Positions 35,375 to 44,401 of a stretch of 64,000 nucleotides of DNA are shown here, piece by piece. Below the pieces are notes generated by a model. The model saw only the letters and a program-made list of their open reading frames with translations, had not been told where the DNA came from and did no database searches. Source of the stretch: Streptomyces sennicomposti (lineage in GTDB: Bacteria > Actinomycetota > Actinomycetes > Streptomycetales > Streptomycetaceae); assembly GCF_019890635.1 (NCBI RefSeq), contig NZ_JAIOAB010000008.1, positions 99,009 to 163,008 of the forward strand. The letters are read 5' to 3'. The translations under genes and the position numbers were made by a program. Numbering within the stretch: position 1 is the first letter of the stretch; each line of letters opens with the position of its first letter.

Positions 35375-36574
35375 TCAGATCAGCGAGAGCTGCACCGGCT
35401 CCGGGGAGGCGGGGGCGGGGGGCGACGGGGGGATGCGGCGGTGGGAGGTGCGGTGGGTGGGGCCTATGCCGTATTCCTGGGCCAGGTCGTGGACCTGGCG
35501 GGTGATGCGGCGCTGGTACCACTTGGGGGCGTAGGCGCCGTCGGCGTAGAGGCGTTCGTAGCGGCGGACCAGGTGGGGGTGGTGGTGGGTGAGCCAGGCC
35601 GTGAACCACTCGCGGGCGCCCGGGCGCAGATGCAGGGTCAGCGGGGTGACGGAGGTGGCGCCGGCCGCCGCGATCGCCCGTACCGTCGCCCGCAGCTGGT
35701 CCGGGTGGTCGCTCAGGAAGGGGATCACCGGGGCCATCAGCACACCGCAGCCGATGCCGTGCTCGCCGAGGGTGCGCACCACGTCCAGGCGGCGTTCCGG
35801 GGCCGGGGTGCCCGGCTCCACGGTGCGCCACAGCTCGGGGTCGGTGAAGCCGACCGAGACCGAGACGCCCACGTCGGTGACCTCGGCCGCCTGGACGAGC
35901 AGGTCCAGGTCGCGCAGGATCAGGGTGCCCTTGGTCAGGATCGAGAAGGGGTTCGCGTAGTCGCGCAGCGCGGACAGGATGCCCGGCATCAGGCGGTAGC
36001 GGCCCTCGGCGCGCTGGTAGCAGTCGACGTTCGTGCCCATCGCGATGTGCTCGCCCTGCCAGCGGCGCGAGGCGAGCTGGCGGCGCAGCAGCTCGGGCGC
36101 GTTCACCTTCACCACGATCTGGCTGTCGAAGCCGAGGCCCGTGTCCAGGTCCAGATAGCTGTGCGTCTTGCGGGCGAAGCAGTAGACGCAGGCATGGGTG
36201 CAGCCGCGGTACGGGTTGACCGTCCATTCGAACGGCATCCGGGAGGCGCCCGGCACCCGGTTGATGATCGAACGGGCCCGGATCTCGTGGAAGGTGATCC
36301 CGCGGAACTCGGGTGTGTCGAAGGTGCGGGTCGTGACCGCGTCCGCGCCGAACAGCGCGGCGTCGGCCGGGCGGCCGCGTCCGGTCTCCGGCCTGTCGTC
36401 GGGGTCGGCGGTCTCGGGCCTGCCGTCGGGGTCGGCGGTCTCGAGCCTGCCGTCGGGGTCGGCGGGGTCGCCGGGGGCCGCGGAGTTCGCGGGGGCGGCC
36501 CGGTCCCGGGGGCCCGCGTGGTCGGCGGGGCGGTCGGAGTCCGCGGGGTTCGCTGTGAGGTTGTCCCAGCGCAT
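35375..36574 (-). CDS. Radical SAM protein, Rv2578c family
   Basis: A 399-residue radical SAM enzyme. The iron-sulfur cluster cysteines are in NPYRGCTHACVYCFARK (CX3CX2C), and the FHEIRARSIINRVPGASRMPFEW segment marks the Rv2578c-type group. The rest of the barrel is intact, with VSVGFTDPELWR and MAPVIPFLSD. The N-terminal 70 residues are low-complexity and include three 9-residue repeats. The reaction is unknown. A LexA-like box sits 33-44 bases upstream of the start, which would put it under DNA-damage control. Confidence 0.92.
   Translation of the reverse strand: MRWDNLTANPADSDRPADHAGPRDRAAPANSAAPGDPADPDGRLETADPDGRPETADPDDRPETGRGRPADAALFGADAVTTRTFDTPEFRGITFHEIRARSIINRVPGASRMPFEWTVNPYRGCTHACVYCFARKTHSYLDLDTGLGFDSQIVVKVNAPELLRRQLASRRWQGEHIAMGTNVDCYQRAEGRYRLMPGILSALRDYANPFSILTKGTLILRDLDLLVQAAEVTDVGVSVSVGFTDPELWRTVEPGTPAPERRLDVVRTLGEHGIGCGVLMAPVIPFLSDHPDQLRATVRAIAAAGATSVTPLTLHLRPGAREWFTAWLTHHHPHLVRRYERLYADGAYAPKWYQRRITRQVHDLAQEYGIGPTHRTSHRRIPPSPPAPASPEPVQLSLI
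36383..36463 (-). repeat. 27-bp in-frame tandem repeat, three units
   Basis: Three nearly identical 27-base units encode ADPDGRLET, ADPDGRPET and ADPDDRPET near residues 37-64 of the radical SAM protein. Differences are single bases, so the expansion is recent. Confidence 0.85.
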
Positions 36575-36606
36575 GACGCCTCCTCGGTTGCACTGGCCTC
36601 AGAATA

Positions 36607-36618
36607 GAACACTTGTTC
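36607..36618. promoter_or_regulatory. LexA-like SOS box GAAC-ACTT-GTTC
   Basis: GAAC-N4-GTTC is the core of the actinobacterial LexA site. It lies 33-44 bases before the radical SAM start and about 160 bases before the divergent SRPBCC gene. The flanks (TA and CC) are weaker than the full TCGAAC-N4-GTTCGA consensus. Confidence 0.55.
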
Positions 36619-36776
36619 CCTTGATCGTGCGGACGACCGTTCGGGCGCTGTTCGGACGCCGTTCGCGACCGTCCCGCAAGGCACCGCGATCACTTGCCGC
36701 ACCCCGATTTGGGCGGCCGGGGAGCGGGGTGGTTGGCTTGGTCCAACCCTGACAACGGATGTCCTGGAGGAACCCC

Positions 36777-37220
36777 ATGGCGCAGGTCGAGGCCACTACG
36801 GAGCGGGTCGTCGCGGCGGACGCGGAGAAGGTGTTCGACGCCCTCGCCGACTACAGCGGCACCCGCGAGAGGCTGCTGCCCGAGCAGTTCAGCGAGTACG
36901 AGGTGCGCGAGGGCGGCGACGGCGAGGGCACCCTCGTCCACTGGAAGCTCCAGGCCACCAGCAAGCGCGTGCGCGACTGCCTGCTGGAGGTCACCGAGCC
37001 CACCGACGGCGAGCTGGTGGAGAAGGACCGCAACTCCTCCATGGTCACCACCTGGCGGGTCACCCCGGCCGGCGAGGGCGGTTCCCGCGTCGTCGTCACC
37101 ACCACCTGGCAGGGCGCCGGCGGCATCGGCGGCTTCTTCGAGAAGACGTTCGCCCCCAAGGGCCTCGGCCGCATCTACGACGCCCTGCTCGCCAAGCTCG
37201 CCGCCGAGGTCGAGAAGTAG
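36777..37220 (+). CDS. SRPBCC-family protein
   Basis: A 147-residue START/polyketide-cyclase-like fold protein (AQVEATTERVVAADAEKVFDALADYSG; TTTWQGAGGIGGFFEKTFAPKGLGRIYD in part as GGFFEKTFAPKGL). Family members bind hydrophobic ligands; this type is common and uncharacterised in Streptomyces. The ATG at 36777 follows GGAGG by six bases; an in-frame ATG six codons earlier lacks a site. Confidence 0.88.
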   Translation: MAQVEATTERVVAADAEKVFDALADYSGTRERLLPEQFSEYEVREGGDGEGTLVHWKLQATSKRVRDCLLEVTEPTDGELVEKDRNSSMVTTWRVTPAGEGGSRVVVTTTWQGAGGIGGFFEKTFAPKGLGRIYDALLAKLAAEVEK

Positions 37221-37378
37221 TTCCGCGCCTCAACTCCCCGTAGAAAAGCCTCTGTTGGGCCGTCACCGGTTCGGGTGATCTCACCGTTGTCCGGAGATAT
37301 GCCGTAACTCGTCGCACCTGCCCGTAGTTGTCGCTTCACGCGCGGAAATTGCGCGGCAGGTCGACGAGGGAGAGGTAC

Positions 37379-39841
37379 GTGGGCGGGATCACTCTGGTGC
37401 AGGACGAACCGGTGGCGGCGCCCCCGGACACCGGCGCCACCCCACCGGACACCCCCTCCGCGCCCCCCGATCCCCGCGCCGAAGCGCCTGAGGCCGCCCC
37501 CGCCCTCAGCCCCCGCCGGGTGCGGCTCGTCTTCGTCGGGCTGATGCTCGCGCTGCTGCTCGCCGCGCTCGACCAGATGATCGTGGCCACCGCCCTGCCC
37601 AAGGTGGTCGGCGAGCTGCACGGCCTGGACAAGATGTCCTGGGCCATCACCGCCTATCTGCTCACCGCCACCGTCGGACTGCCCGTCTACGGCAAGCTCG
37701 GCGACCTCATCGGCCGCAAGGGCGTCTTCCAGTTCGCCATCCTGGTCTTCGTCATCGGCTCCGCGCTCGCCGGCCGCGCGCAGACCATGGACCAGATGAT
37801 CGCCTTCCGCGCGGTGCAGGGCATCGGCGCGGGCGGGCTCATGATCGGCGTCCAGGCCATCATCGCCGACATCGTGCCGCCCCGGCAGCGCGGCCGGTTC
37901 ATGGGCCTCATCGGCGCCGCCTTCGGTCTCGCCTCCGTCGCCGGCCCCCTGCTCGGCGGCTACTTCACCGACCACCTCTCCTGGCGCTGGTGCTTCTACG
38001 TCAACGTGCCCTTCGGCCTGATCACCCTGGCCGTCGTCACCGCCGTGCTGAAACTGCCCAGGCCGCGCGTCAGGGCGCGCTTCGACGTCCTCGGCGCGCT
38101 GCTGCTCGCCGCCGCCTCCACCTGCCTGGTCCTGCTGACCAGCTGGGGCGGCACCGAGTACGCCTGGAACTCGCGCGTCATCTGGGGTCTCGGCGCGGGC
38201 GCCGCCGCGGCCGCCGTCCTCTTCGTCGTCGCCGAGCACTTCGCCGCCGAACCCCTCATCCCGCTGCGGCTCTTCCGCGACTCCGTCTTCAACGTCAGCG
38301 CCCTGGTCGGCCTCGTCATCGGCGTCGCCCTGTTCGGCGCGGCCAGCTACCTGCCGACCTTCCTCCAGATGGTGGACGGCGCCTCGGCCACCGAGTCCGG
38401 CCTGCTCATGCTGCCCATGATGGGCGGCATCGTCGGCGCCTCCATCGTCTCCGGGCAGCTCATCAGCCACACCGGCCGCTACCGGCTCTACCCCCTGCTC
38501 GGCGGAGCCCTCTCCGCCGTCGGCATGTGGCTGCTGTCCCGGCTGGAGACCGACACGCCCCGCCTGCACTACAGCCTCTGGATGGCCGTGCTCGGCGCCG
38601 GCATCGGCCTGGTGATGCCCGTCCTGGTCCTCGCCGTGCAGAACTCCGTGCGCCCCGCCGACCTCGGCACCGCGACCAGCGCCAACAACTACTTCCGGCA
38701 GATCGGCGGCAGCGTCGGCGCCGCCGTCTTCGGCACCCTCTTCGCCGGCCGCCTCACCGACGCCCTGCGCGACCGCCTCCCCGCCCGCGCGGGCGCGGCC
38801 CTGCCCGACGCCGAGTCGATCACCCCGCAGGCGGTGCGCGCCCTCCCGGCGGGCCTGCGCGACGCCTACATCCAGGCGTACGCCGACGCCATGCCGCGGA
38901 TCTTCCTCTACCTCGTGCCGGTGCTCGTCCTCGGCACGGTCATCGCCTTCTTCCTCAAGGAGAAACCCCTGGTGTCCCACAACACCCCCGCCCCGTCCGC
39001 CTTCGAGACCGACACCGCGCCGCTGCACACCGCCGCCCCCGTCCGCGACAACGCGGTGCCGCCGGCCCGCGCGCCGTACCCGGCGGGCGTCCCCGTGTGC
39101 GGCACCGTGCAGCACGCCGACGGCACCGTCGTACCGCGCGCTGCGCTCACCCTGATCGACATCGCGGGCCGGCAGATCGGGCGCGGCGCGAGCGGCGAGG
39201 ACGGCCGGTACGCGCTGTCCACGCCCGGCACCGGCTCGTACGTGCTGATCGCCGCCGCCGGCGGGCACCAGCCGCAGGCGGTGTCCGTGACCGTCGGCGA
39301 ACGGCCCGTCGAACTCGACGTCGTCCTCGGCGGCGCCGGACGCCTCGCCGGCACCGTGTGCACGGCCGACGGCACCCCCGTACGGGACGCCACCGTCACC
39401 CTCACCAACGTGCACGGCGAGGTCGTCGCCACCACCCGCAGCGGACGCGAGGGCGGCTACGTCATCACCGAGCTGGTCGCCGGCGAGTACACCCTCGCCG
39501 CCAGCGCGCCCGCCTTCCGCCCGGCGGCGCTGCCCGTCAGCGTCCAGGCCTCGCGCGAGACCCGCCAGGACGTGGAGCTGGCGGGCGGCGCCGTGCTGCG
39601 CGGCACCGTCCGGGCCAGCGGCGGCCGGCCGGTCGAGGAGGCGCGGGTGACGCTGCTCGACGCCGCCGGGAACGTCGTCGACACCCTCACCACCGGCGCG
39701 GACGGGACGTTCCGGTTCGTGGACCTGTCCTCCGGCGAGTACACCGTCATCGCGGCCGGCTACCCGCCGGTCGCCACGGTGCTCCAGGTGGCGGGCGGCG
39801 GCCGTACGGAGCGGGACCTGCAGCTCGGGCACGAGGACTGA
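37379..39841 (+). CDS. MFS (DHA2) drug exporter fused to three carboxypeptidase-regulatory-like repeats
   Basis: An 820-residue protein in two parts. Residues about 50-530 form a 14-helix DHA2-type drug:proton antiporter with LDQMIVATALPKVVGEL, motif A GKLGDLIGRKGVF and motif C GPLLGGYF. From about 570 to the end come three tandem beta-sandwich repeats of the carboxypeptidase-regulatory (transthyretin-like) type: GTVQHADGTVVPRAALTL, GTVCTADGTPVRDATVTL and GTVRASGGRPVEEARVTL, each with a GEYTxxA or GSYVLIA closure. The GTG at 37379 follows GGGAG. The fusion is unusual for an MFS exporter; which side of the membrane the repeats face depends on helix count. Confidence 0.9.
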   Translation: MGGITLVQDEPVAAPPDTGATPPDTPSAPPDPRAEAPEAAPALSPRRVRLVFVGLMLALLLAALDQMIVATALPKVVGELHGLDKMSWAITAYLLTATVGLPVYGKLGDLIGRKGVFQFAILVFVIGSALAGRAQTMDQMIAFRAVQGIGAGGLMIGVQAIIADIVPPRQRGRFMGLIGAAFGLASVAGPLLGGYFTDHLSWRWCFYVNVPFGLITLAVVTAVLKLPRPRVRARFDVLGALLLAAASTCLVLLTSWGGTEYAWNSRVIWGLGAGAAAAAVLFVVAEHFAAEPLIPLRLFRDSVFNVSALVGLVIGVALFGAASYLPTFLQMVDGASATESGLLMLPMMGGIVGASIVSGQLISHTGRYRLYPLLGGALSAVGMWLLSRLETDTPRLHYSLWMAVLGAGIGLVMPVLVLAVQNSVRPADLGTATSANNYFRQIGGSVGAAVFGTLFAGRLTDALRDRLPARAGAALPDAESITPQAVRALPAGLRDAYIQAYADAMPRIFLYLVPVLVLGTVIAFFLKEKPLVSHNTPAPSAFETDTAPLHTAAPVRDNAVPPARAPYPAGVPVCGTVQHADGTVVPRAALTLIDIAGRQIGRGASGEDGRYALSTPGTGSYVLIAAAGGHQPQAVSVTVGERPVELDVVLGGAGRLAGTVCTADGTPVRDATVTLTNVHGEVVATTRSGREGGYVITELVAGEYTLAASAPAFRPAALPVSVQASRETRQDVELAGGAVLRGTVRASGGRPVEEARVTLLDAAGNVVDTLTTGADGTFRFVDLSSGEYTVIAAGYPPVATVLQVAGGGRTERDLQLGHED

Positions 39842-39915
39842 GCCGGCCGGCGGCGGGGCGCGACCGCTCCGTGCGGCACGCCCGGCCGGCCCGGCGCGCG
39901 ACGCCCGGCCGGCCC

Positions 39916-39957
39916 GTGGAATTGCACGGTGGGCGCGTGAAATCGCACGGTCGGCGT
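39916..39957. repeat. 21-bp imperfect direct repeat, two units
   Basis: Two adjacent 21-base units around AAT(T/C)GCACGGT(G/C)GGCG, 17 of 21 bases identical, between the exporter gene and the PAS-protein gene. They could be paired operators or a duplication. Confidence 0.5.
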
Positions 39958-40086
39958 GCGGTTGACGGCGGCCGGAGCGGGCCGCGGCCAATTCCGGAAA
40001 TCGCCGCGCGTCGCGACCCGGCCGCGCCGTACCGTGGTGGGCGGGGGAGCAGATCGTGCGGAGCCGTGGGGAGAGGGGCCTGCGCC

Positions 40087-40956
40087 ATGGACCGTGGCAC
40101 CGAGAGCAACGCGCCTCGCGGCCGCCCGGAGGGGAGCGTCGCCGTCGCGGGGCGCCCCGCCGCCCGCCGGGTCGCGCCGGCCGTGGCCGTGGTGGGCCGT
40201 GACCGCCTGGTGTCGCACTGGAGCCGGGGCGCCCGGGAGATGTTCGGCTTCCCCGAGGAGGAGGCGATCGGCCGCCCCGCCACCGATCTGCTGCCCGTCT
40301 CCGGCGCGCTGCCCGACGAGGACGACGAGCCGCCGGACCCGTGCCGCCGCGCCTACGGCGGACTCGGGTCCGCATGGGGGCTCTCGCCGGACGGACTCCG
40401 GTCAGGACCGGCGCTCTCCCTGGACGGACTCCGGTCAGGACCGGAGTTTTCCCTGGACGGGCTGGGGCCAGGACCGGAGCTTTCTCTGGACGGGCTCGGG
40501 TCCGGACCGGCGTTCTCTCGCGGCGGGCCGCTGTCCCGTCCGGCCGCGGGCCGTGCCCGGCTGACCGTCCCCGGGCGGGACCGCCTCGACGTCCTGTGGT
40601 GGGCGTACCCGCTGGTGGGTCCGGGCCGCGCACGGCTGCTGGTGCTCGCCGCCGACGCGGACGGCCTGCGCGGCGACCCGGCCGCCGGGGCGTCGCGGGC
40701 GCACGGCGCCGCGTGGGACCGCTGGGCCGTCGAGCGGGTCGTCCCAGCCTTCGCCCCGCACACCGACTTCCCCCGCGCCGGGGAACCGGCCCGCGGGCTC
40801 CCGGAGGCCCTGCCCGGCCTGAGCGTCGGCGAGAGCGCCCGCATCGCCTCCCAGGTCCTCGAACTCGGCTGCCCGGTCCTGGAGTTCCGTCACGGCGACC
40901 GGGTGCCCGTCGTCTGGGACCCGGACGTCCGGGCGGCCACCGGTTCGCCGCGTTAG
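40087..40956 (+). CDS. PAS-domain protein, possibly a truncated SpoIIE-type phosphatase
   Basis: A 289-residue protein. Residues about 30-80 form the start of a PAS domain (VVGRDRLVSHWSRGAREMFGFPEEEAIGRPATDLLPVSG). Then come four 11-residue repeats and the PAS completion GRARLTVPGRDRLDVLWWAYPLVGPGRARLLVLAAD. The tail GLSVGESARIASQVLELG resembles the linker that, in longer Streptomyces proteins as I recall them, leads to GAF and PP2C (SpoIIE) domains. Here the protein stops soon after, so the output domain is missing. It may be a stand-alone sensor or a decaying gene. Confidence 0.7.
   Translation: MDRGTESNAPRGRPEGSVAVAGRPAARRVAPAVAVVGRDRLVSHWSRGAREMFGFPEEEAIGRPATDLLPVSGALPDEDDEPPDPCRRAYGGLGSAWGLSPDGLRSGPALSLDGLRSGPEFSLDGLGPGPELSLDGLGSGPAFSRGGPLSRPAAGRARLTVPGRDRLDVLWWAYPLVGPGRARLLVLAADADGLRGDPAAGASRAHGAAWDRWAVERVVPAFAPHTDFPRAGEPARGLPEALPGLSVGESARIASQVLELGCPVLEFRHGDRVPVVWDPDVRAATGSPR
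40381..40512 (+). repeat. 33-bp in-frame minisatellite, four units
   Basis: Four 33-base units at 40381, 40414, 40447 and 40480 encode variants of LSLDGLRSGPA inside the PAS protein. Unit length is a multiple of three, so copy-number change keeps the frame. Confidence 0.9.
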
Positions 40957-41524
40957 CCGCCCGGCCCCCGCCGGTCCCCCCTCCAGCGGGCGGGCGGCCC
41001 GGGCCGGATTCACATGTCTCTCCGTCCTTCCTCGCCCGCCGGGCACCTCGGCCGAGGCGTGCACCGCGTCGGACGAGGTGTGCGTTCGGTGCGGGTTCGT
41101 CGTGGGGTGTGCGTCAGATGTGTGAAGGCGGATGTGTGAAGGCGAACGGGAAGCCGTGGAGCGAGGAGCCCGAGCGGGGGCTCGCGAGGGTCGGCGGCGC
41201 AGCGCGCCCGGCCCTTGGCAGTCGCCGCCGAGCCGAGAATCCCGTGCCCATGACGCCGCCGGCCGGGGCGGTGCGGGCGGCGGGGCCGCCGTCCCGGCTC
41301 GCCTTCCGCGCCGCGGGACCGGTGGGACGGCCGGCCAGGCGCCGCGTGGCCGTGCGCGTACGGTGATGGTCCGGCGGCGACAGGGGGGCTCAGCGTGTCC
41401 GGCCAGTGGCGTATTGTCGCATTGACGTAGTTTGAGGGGGGTGGGGGAAGGTCGCTCCCCCTACTGCCTGTAGGGTTACGTCCACCCCGCCACACCCCGA
41501 ACGGAACAGAGACGAGAGGTGGCC
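40957..41524. other. 568-base gap before the glycosyltransferase pair
   Basis: A perfect tandem duplication of 14 bases (GATGTGTGAAGGCG) lies at 41117-41144. An 82-codon frame at 41118-41366 is open but not convincing. TTGACG at 41422-41427 could be a -35 element for the following gene, although no good -10 is at normal spacing. A C-rich/G-rich stretch at 40957-41000 may act as a terminator for the PAS gene. Confidence 0.5.
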
Positions 41525-44401
41525 GTGTCGACCGTCGCGCCCGATCCGGACGTCAGTGTTGTCGTCATCGTCTACAACGACCAAGACAGACTTCCGACGG
41601 CCGTAGGTTCCGTCCTCGAGCAAACTTTGCGCAATGTCGAGGTGGTCATCGCCGACGACTGCTCGACGGACGGCTCCTTCGAGGTCGCCCAGGCGCTCGC
41701 CGCCGCCCACCCCGGCAAGGTCCGCGCGATCCGGCTGCCGGAGAACAGCGGCGGCTGCGGAGAGCCCCGCAACCAGGGCGTCAAGGTCGCCCGCGGCCGG
41801 TACGTGATGTTCCTCGACAGCGACGACACGCTGGAGCAGAACGCCTGCCGCAACATGGTCGACGCGGCCGACCGCACCGGCGCCGACCTCGTCTCCGGCC
41901 TGTGTGTGCGGGTTCACACCGACAACCGGCACGGCAAGCGGACCCCCTGGTACCCGTGGCTGTACCGCAGCACCCGCACCCTCGACTCCGTCGCCGAGCT
42001 GCCGGACCTGTTCGTCTTCGACACCCTGTCCACGAACAAGTGCTACCGGCGCGGCTTCCTGCTCGACAACGACCTCGCCTTCCCGCGCGGCATCCACTAC
42101 GAGGACCTGCTCTTCTCCGCCCAGGCCTATCTGGCCGCCGAGCGGATCACCCTCATCCCCAACACGGTCTACCACTGGAACGTCGTCCAGAAGACGGCCG
42201 TGAAGTCGATCAGCAACCGCCGCGGCGAGATCAGCAACTTCGCCCACCGGGTCGAGATCCACCGCCGGATCGACGCCATCCTGGACCGCCAGGGCCAGGA
42301 CGAGCTGAAGCTGCGCAAGGACATCAAGTTCCTCAAGCACGACCTCGTGCTCTACCTGCGCGAACTGCCCTTCCTGGACGACGACTACCGGCACCGCTTC
42401 GCCGAACTGGCCCGCGACTACATCCAGGACTTCCCCGAGGCGGCGTACGCCGAACTCGACAAGATCCACGCCATCTGCGCCCAGTTGCTGCTGCGCGAGG
42501 ACTGGACCGACCTGATGCCGGCCATCGACGCGCTGCTCAACCGCGGCAAGATCGCCACGCCGCTGGTCGAGCGCGACGGCCGCGTCTACTGGACCGGCCG
42601 CCACCTCGAGGACCCCGAGATGCGCGCCGTCCTCGACGTCACCCCGCTCGGCTACCACGCCAAGCGGCTGAACCAGATGTTCCTGCGCAACCGGCTCACC
42701 GAGTACACCGTCCACGGCGGCGAGGTCACCCTGGCCGGCCGGATCGTCAACCCGCTGCACACCATCCCCGCGGACGCCGAACTCAGCGCCGAGCTGGAGT
42801 TCAAGGCCCGCCGCCGCAGCCTGCAGACCTTCCGCTTCCCGGTGCCCGCCCCGCGCCACGAGGGCGAGGCCGTCACCTGGCGCGCCGAGGTCCCGCTGGC
42901 CCGGCTGCTCAGGCCGCTCGGCATCATCGACGACGTCTGGGACGTACGGCTGCACCTCACCGCCGACGGCAAGCGCACCACCAGCAGGCTCACCGTCGGC
43001 GCCGTGGACCTGGAGGACGCCCGGTCCGTGCCGGTGCGGCCGCGGCTCACCCGGCTCATGGCCGACCGTCTCGAAGCCCAGGTGTCCGCCAAGGGCCACC
43101 TCGCCTTCCGGCTCACCCAGGAGGGCAAGTTCGCCCAGGCCGGCCGCGCCGCCGTCGAACGCAACCTGCACGGCCGCCCCGCCCGCGCCGCCAAGAGCGC
43201 CTACCGCAAGGCGCGCGCCGTGCGCCGCGAACTGAACTCCGGCGCCCGCAAGCTCCAGGTCTACGAGCGGATGCTGACCAGGCTGCCCGTCCGCAAGGGC
43301 ACGGTCGTCTTCGAGAGCCACCTCGGCAAGCAGTACAGCGACAGCCCCCGCGCGATCTACGAGGAGCTGCGCCGCCGCGGCACGCCCGTCACCCCGATCT
43401 GGTCCTACGCCGGCGACCGCCCCAGCGGCTTCCCCGAGGACGCGGAACTGGTGCGCCGCTGGTCGTGGCGGTACCTGAAGGCGCTCGCCCAGGCCGAGTT
43501 CTGGATCGACAACCAGGGCTACCCGCTGCGCCTGACCAAGCGCCCCGAGACGACGTACATCCAGACCTGGCACGGCTCCGCGCTGAAGCGGATGGGCTTC
43601 GACGAGCCCGGCCTCAGGATGCTGTCCGAGGCCGAGCAGCGCGCCTACCAGCAGGCCCTGGACCGCTTCGACCACTTCGTGGTCCGCGGCGAGCACGACG
43701 TGCGCACCCTCGCCCGCGCCTACCGCATCCCCGAGCACAAGCTGCTGCGCACCGGCTACCCGCGCAACGACGCGCTGGTGCGGGCCCGGGAGAGCGAGAC
43801 GCAGGACCCCCAGGCGCTGCGGCTCGCCGAACGCCTCGGCATCGAGCCGGGCAAGCGGGTGCTGCTGTACGCGCCGACCTTCCGCAGCCAGCCGGGCGGC
43901 AAGGTGCGCACCTTCGAATTCCCCTTCGACGTCGAGGAGTTCGCCGCCCGGTTCGGCGACGACTGCGTCCTGCTGGTCCGGGCGCACTACCTGAACCGGC
44001 TCACCCTGCCCCCCGCGGTCGCCGGCCGGGTGATCGACGTCAGCGGCGAACCGGACATCACCCCGCTGATGCTCCTCGCCGACGCCCTGATCACCGACTA
44101 CTCCTCGGTGATGTTCGACTACGCGCTCCTGCGACGGCCCATCGTCTTCTACGCCTACGACTGGGAGGAGTACGCCGAGGACACCCGCGGCACCTACTTC
44201 GACCTGCTCGCCGAGGCGCCCGGCCCTGTCCCGCGCACCCCGGACGAACTCTTCGCCGCGCTCGGCGACTTGGCCGGCCTGCGCGTGAAGTACGAGGCGC
44301 GGCTGAAGGAGTTCGTGGACAAGTACGGTGAGTACGACCGCGGGGACGCCGCGGCGCAGATCGTGGACCGTTTCTTCGGCCCCGCGGGAGAGGCCCGATG
44401 A
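41525..44401 (+). CDS. Bifunctional GT2 glycosyltransferase / CDP-glycerol glycerophosphotransferase
   Basis: A protein of about 958 residues with two catalytic parts. Residues about 8-300 are a GT-A family 2 glycosyltransferase (VSVVVIVYNDQDRL, ADDCSTDGS, MFLDSDDTLE with the DxD-like metal site). The C-terminal 350 residues are a TagF-like glycerophosphotransferase (TYIQTWHGSALKRMG, GYPRNDAL, ITDYSSVMFDYALLRRPIVFYAYDWEEY). Together they would build a teichoic-acid-like wall polymer on the cytoplasmic membrane face. GAGG five bases upstream favours the GTG at 41525 over that at 41519. The stop overlaps the next start. Confidence 0.92.
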   Translation: MSTVAPDPDVSVVVIVYNDQDRLPTAVGSVLEQTLRNVEVVIADDCSTDGSFEVAQALAAAHPGKVRAIRLPENSGGCGEPRNQGVKVARGRYVMFLDSDDTLEQNACRNMVDAADRTGADLVSGLCVRVHTDNRHGKRTPWYPWLYRSTRTLDSVAELPDLFVFDTLSTNKCYRRGFLLDNDLAFPRGIHYEDLLFSAQAYLAAERITLIPNTVYHWNVVQKTAVKSISNRRGEISNFAHRVEIHRRIDAILDRQGQDELKLRKDIKFLKHDLVLYLRELPFLDDDYRHRFAELARDYIQDFPEAAYAELDKIHAICAQLLLREDWTDLMPAIDALLNRGKIATPLVERDGRVYWTGRHLEDPEMRAVLDVTPLGYHAKRLNQMFLRNRLTEYTVHGGEVTLAGRIVNPLHTIPADAELSAELEFKARRRSLQTFRFPVPAPRHEGEAVTWRAEVPLARLLRPLGIIDDVWDVRLHLTADGKRTTSRLTVGAVDLEDARSVPVRPRLTRLMADRLEAQVSAKGHLAFRLTQEGKFAQAGRAAVERNLHGRPARAAKSAYRKARAVRRELNSGARKLQVYERMLTRLPVRKGTVVFESHLGKQYSDSPRAIYEELRRRGTPVTPIWSYAGDRPSGFPEDAELVRRWSWRYLKALAQAEFWIDNQGYPLRLTKRPETTYIQTWHGSALKRMGFDEPGLRMLSEAEQRAYQQALDRFDHFVVRGEHDVRTLARAYRIPEHKLLRTGYPRNDALVRARESETQDPQALRLAERLGIEPGKRVLLYAPTFRSQPGGKVRTFEFPFDVEEFAARFGDDCVLLVRAHYLNRLTLPPAVAGRVIDVSGEPDITPLMLLADALITDYSSVMFDYALLRRPIVFYAYDWEEYAEDTRGTYFDLLAEAPGPVPRTPDELFAALGDLAGLRVKYEARLKEFVDKYGEYDRGDAAAQIVDRFFGPAGEAR

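Noticed and set aside
41118..41366. 82-codon open frame starting MCEGGCVKANGKPW
   Set aside because: The start lies in a 14-bp duplication, there is no ribosome-binding site, and the body is Ala/Arg/Pro-rich without family resemblance.
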